The notes beneath the pieces are model-generated. The model did no database searches. It was not told the origin of the DNA and saw only the letters and a program-made list of their open reading frames with translations. Below, piece by piece: positions 63,922 through 64,000 of a stretch of 64,000 nucleotides of DNA. Origin of the DNA: AC-56 sp963702195 (GTDB taxonomy: Bacteria > Actinomycetota > Thermoleophilia > Solirubrobacterales > 70-9); assembly GCA_963702195.1 (NCBI GenBank), contig OY969725.1:3162001-3226000 (forward strand). The letters run 5' to 3'. The position numbers were made by a program, and so were the translations under genes. Every line of letters begins with the position of its first letter. The first letter of the stretch is position 1.

Positions 63922-64000
63922 GTGCGACCCCCGCGTGGAGCGTCGGTGCTCCGATTCGTGCTTGCGACTCTCGGAGTCGCGTGGCTACCCATCGTCGTGC
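63922..64000 (+). CDS. Exported or membrane protein, N-terminal start only
   Basis: GTG 63922 after GGAGGAGGCAAAG opens a frame that runs off the window: a short basic start, then LRFVLATLGVAWLPIVV, a signal peptide or membrane segment. It has a strong promoter and a ~40-base leader. Identity cannot be told from 26 codons. Confidence 0.55.
   Translation, partial: MRPPRGASVLRFVLATLGVAWLPIVV

Overview
The window is one contiguous chromosomal segment of a very GC-rich actinobacterium. Several traits point that way: a seven-iron ferredoxin, a fused PafB-PafC WYL regulator, a DUF2342-type zincin, a PAC2 protein, a DUF4235 protein, a CIRCE-controlled groESL operon and an AdnA-like helicase-nuclease. 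The mixture is most like a deep-branching class such as Thermoleophilia; that placement is inference. No rRNA, tRNA, CRISPR array, insertion sequence, integrase or phage gene was seen, so this looks like core and lightly accessory chromosome. The extra long ORFs opposite real genes are third-position-GC shadows.

Layout. 1-5402: 3' part of a eukaryote-like ileS, a HAD phosphatase, thioredoxin, a DPM1-like glycosyltransferase and a PolX/PHP repair polymerase. 5447-11075: marR-MFS pair, a convergent otsB-membrane protein pair, a TauE/SafE transporter split into two half-genes, a YhaM-like HD protein and a PAC2 protein. 11143-17286: NmrA-like protein, large AdnA-like helicase-nuclease with an altered Walker A, IMPase-like phosphatase and zincin. 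17465-25486: basic coiled-coil protein, Mrp ATPase, ferredoxin, NAD-binding protein, SHOCT membrane protein, orphan amino-acid binding lipoprotein, and a stretch with two disrupted genes (HAD hydrolase with an amber codon, cupin with a frameshift) around an EamA transporter and an Lrp regulator. 25615-27559: groEL and groES with CIRCE and a possible HAIR-like site.

27704-35755: SRPBCC, ASCH, a nei2-crp-pcm operon, a small hypothetical gene and a very large Lhr helicase. 35869-41758: two secreted proteins, then the complete dTDP-L-rhamnose operon rmlA-rmlD-rmlB-rmlC. 41776-48605: PPOX flavoprotein, penicillin acylase, MBL hydrolase, PafBC fusion and a second YhaM-like protein. 48670-53325: DUF4235 and YihY membrane proteins, two tandem lipoproteins with almost identical regulated leaders, and a two-component system. 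53326-53733 is the only long non-coding stretch; it holds two tandem long hairpins built on an identical 44-bp core. 53734-61466: a trans-sulfuration PLP enzyme, then a tightly overlapped minus-strand operon (glycosyltransferase, CofC-like transferase, propeller lipoprotein, cytochrome b-molybdopterin fusion, membrane protein) divergent from a membrane protein and a nucleotide-sugar epimerase. 61476-64000: LysE exporter, three small genes with strong ribosome sites, and the start of an exported protein.

Gene organisation. Translational coupling through ATGA, GTGA or TGATG overlaps is common. Many first genes have a TANNNT box 6-8 bases before the start codon and no ribosome site, which predicts leaderless transcripts. 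DNA repair is well represented (PolX, AdnA-like, Nei2-like, Lhr, PafBC), as is surface sugar chemistry (rml operon, two DPM-like transferases, CofC-like transferase, epimerase). The most unusual signals are non-coding: the tandem hairpins at 53496-53627 and the duplicated leaders at 50462-51305.
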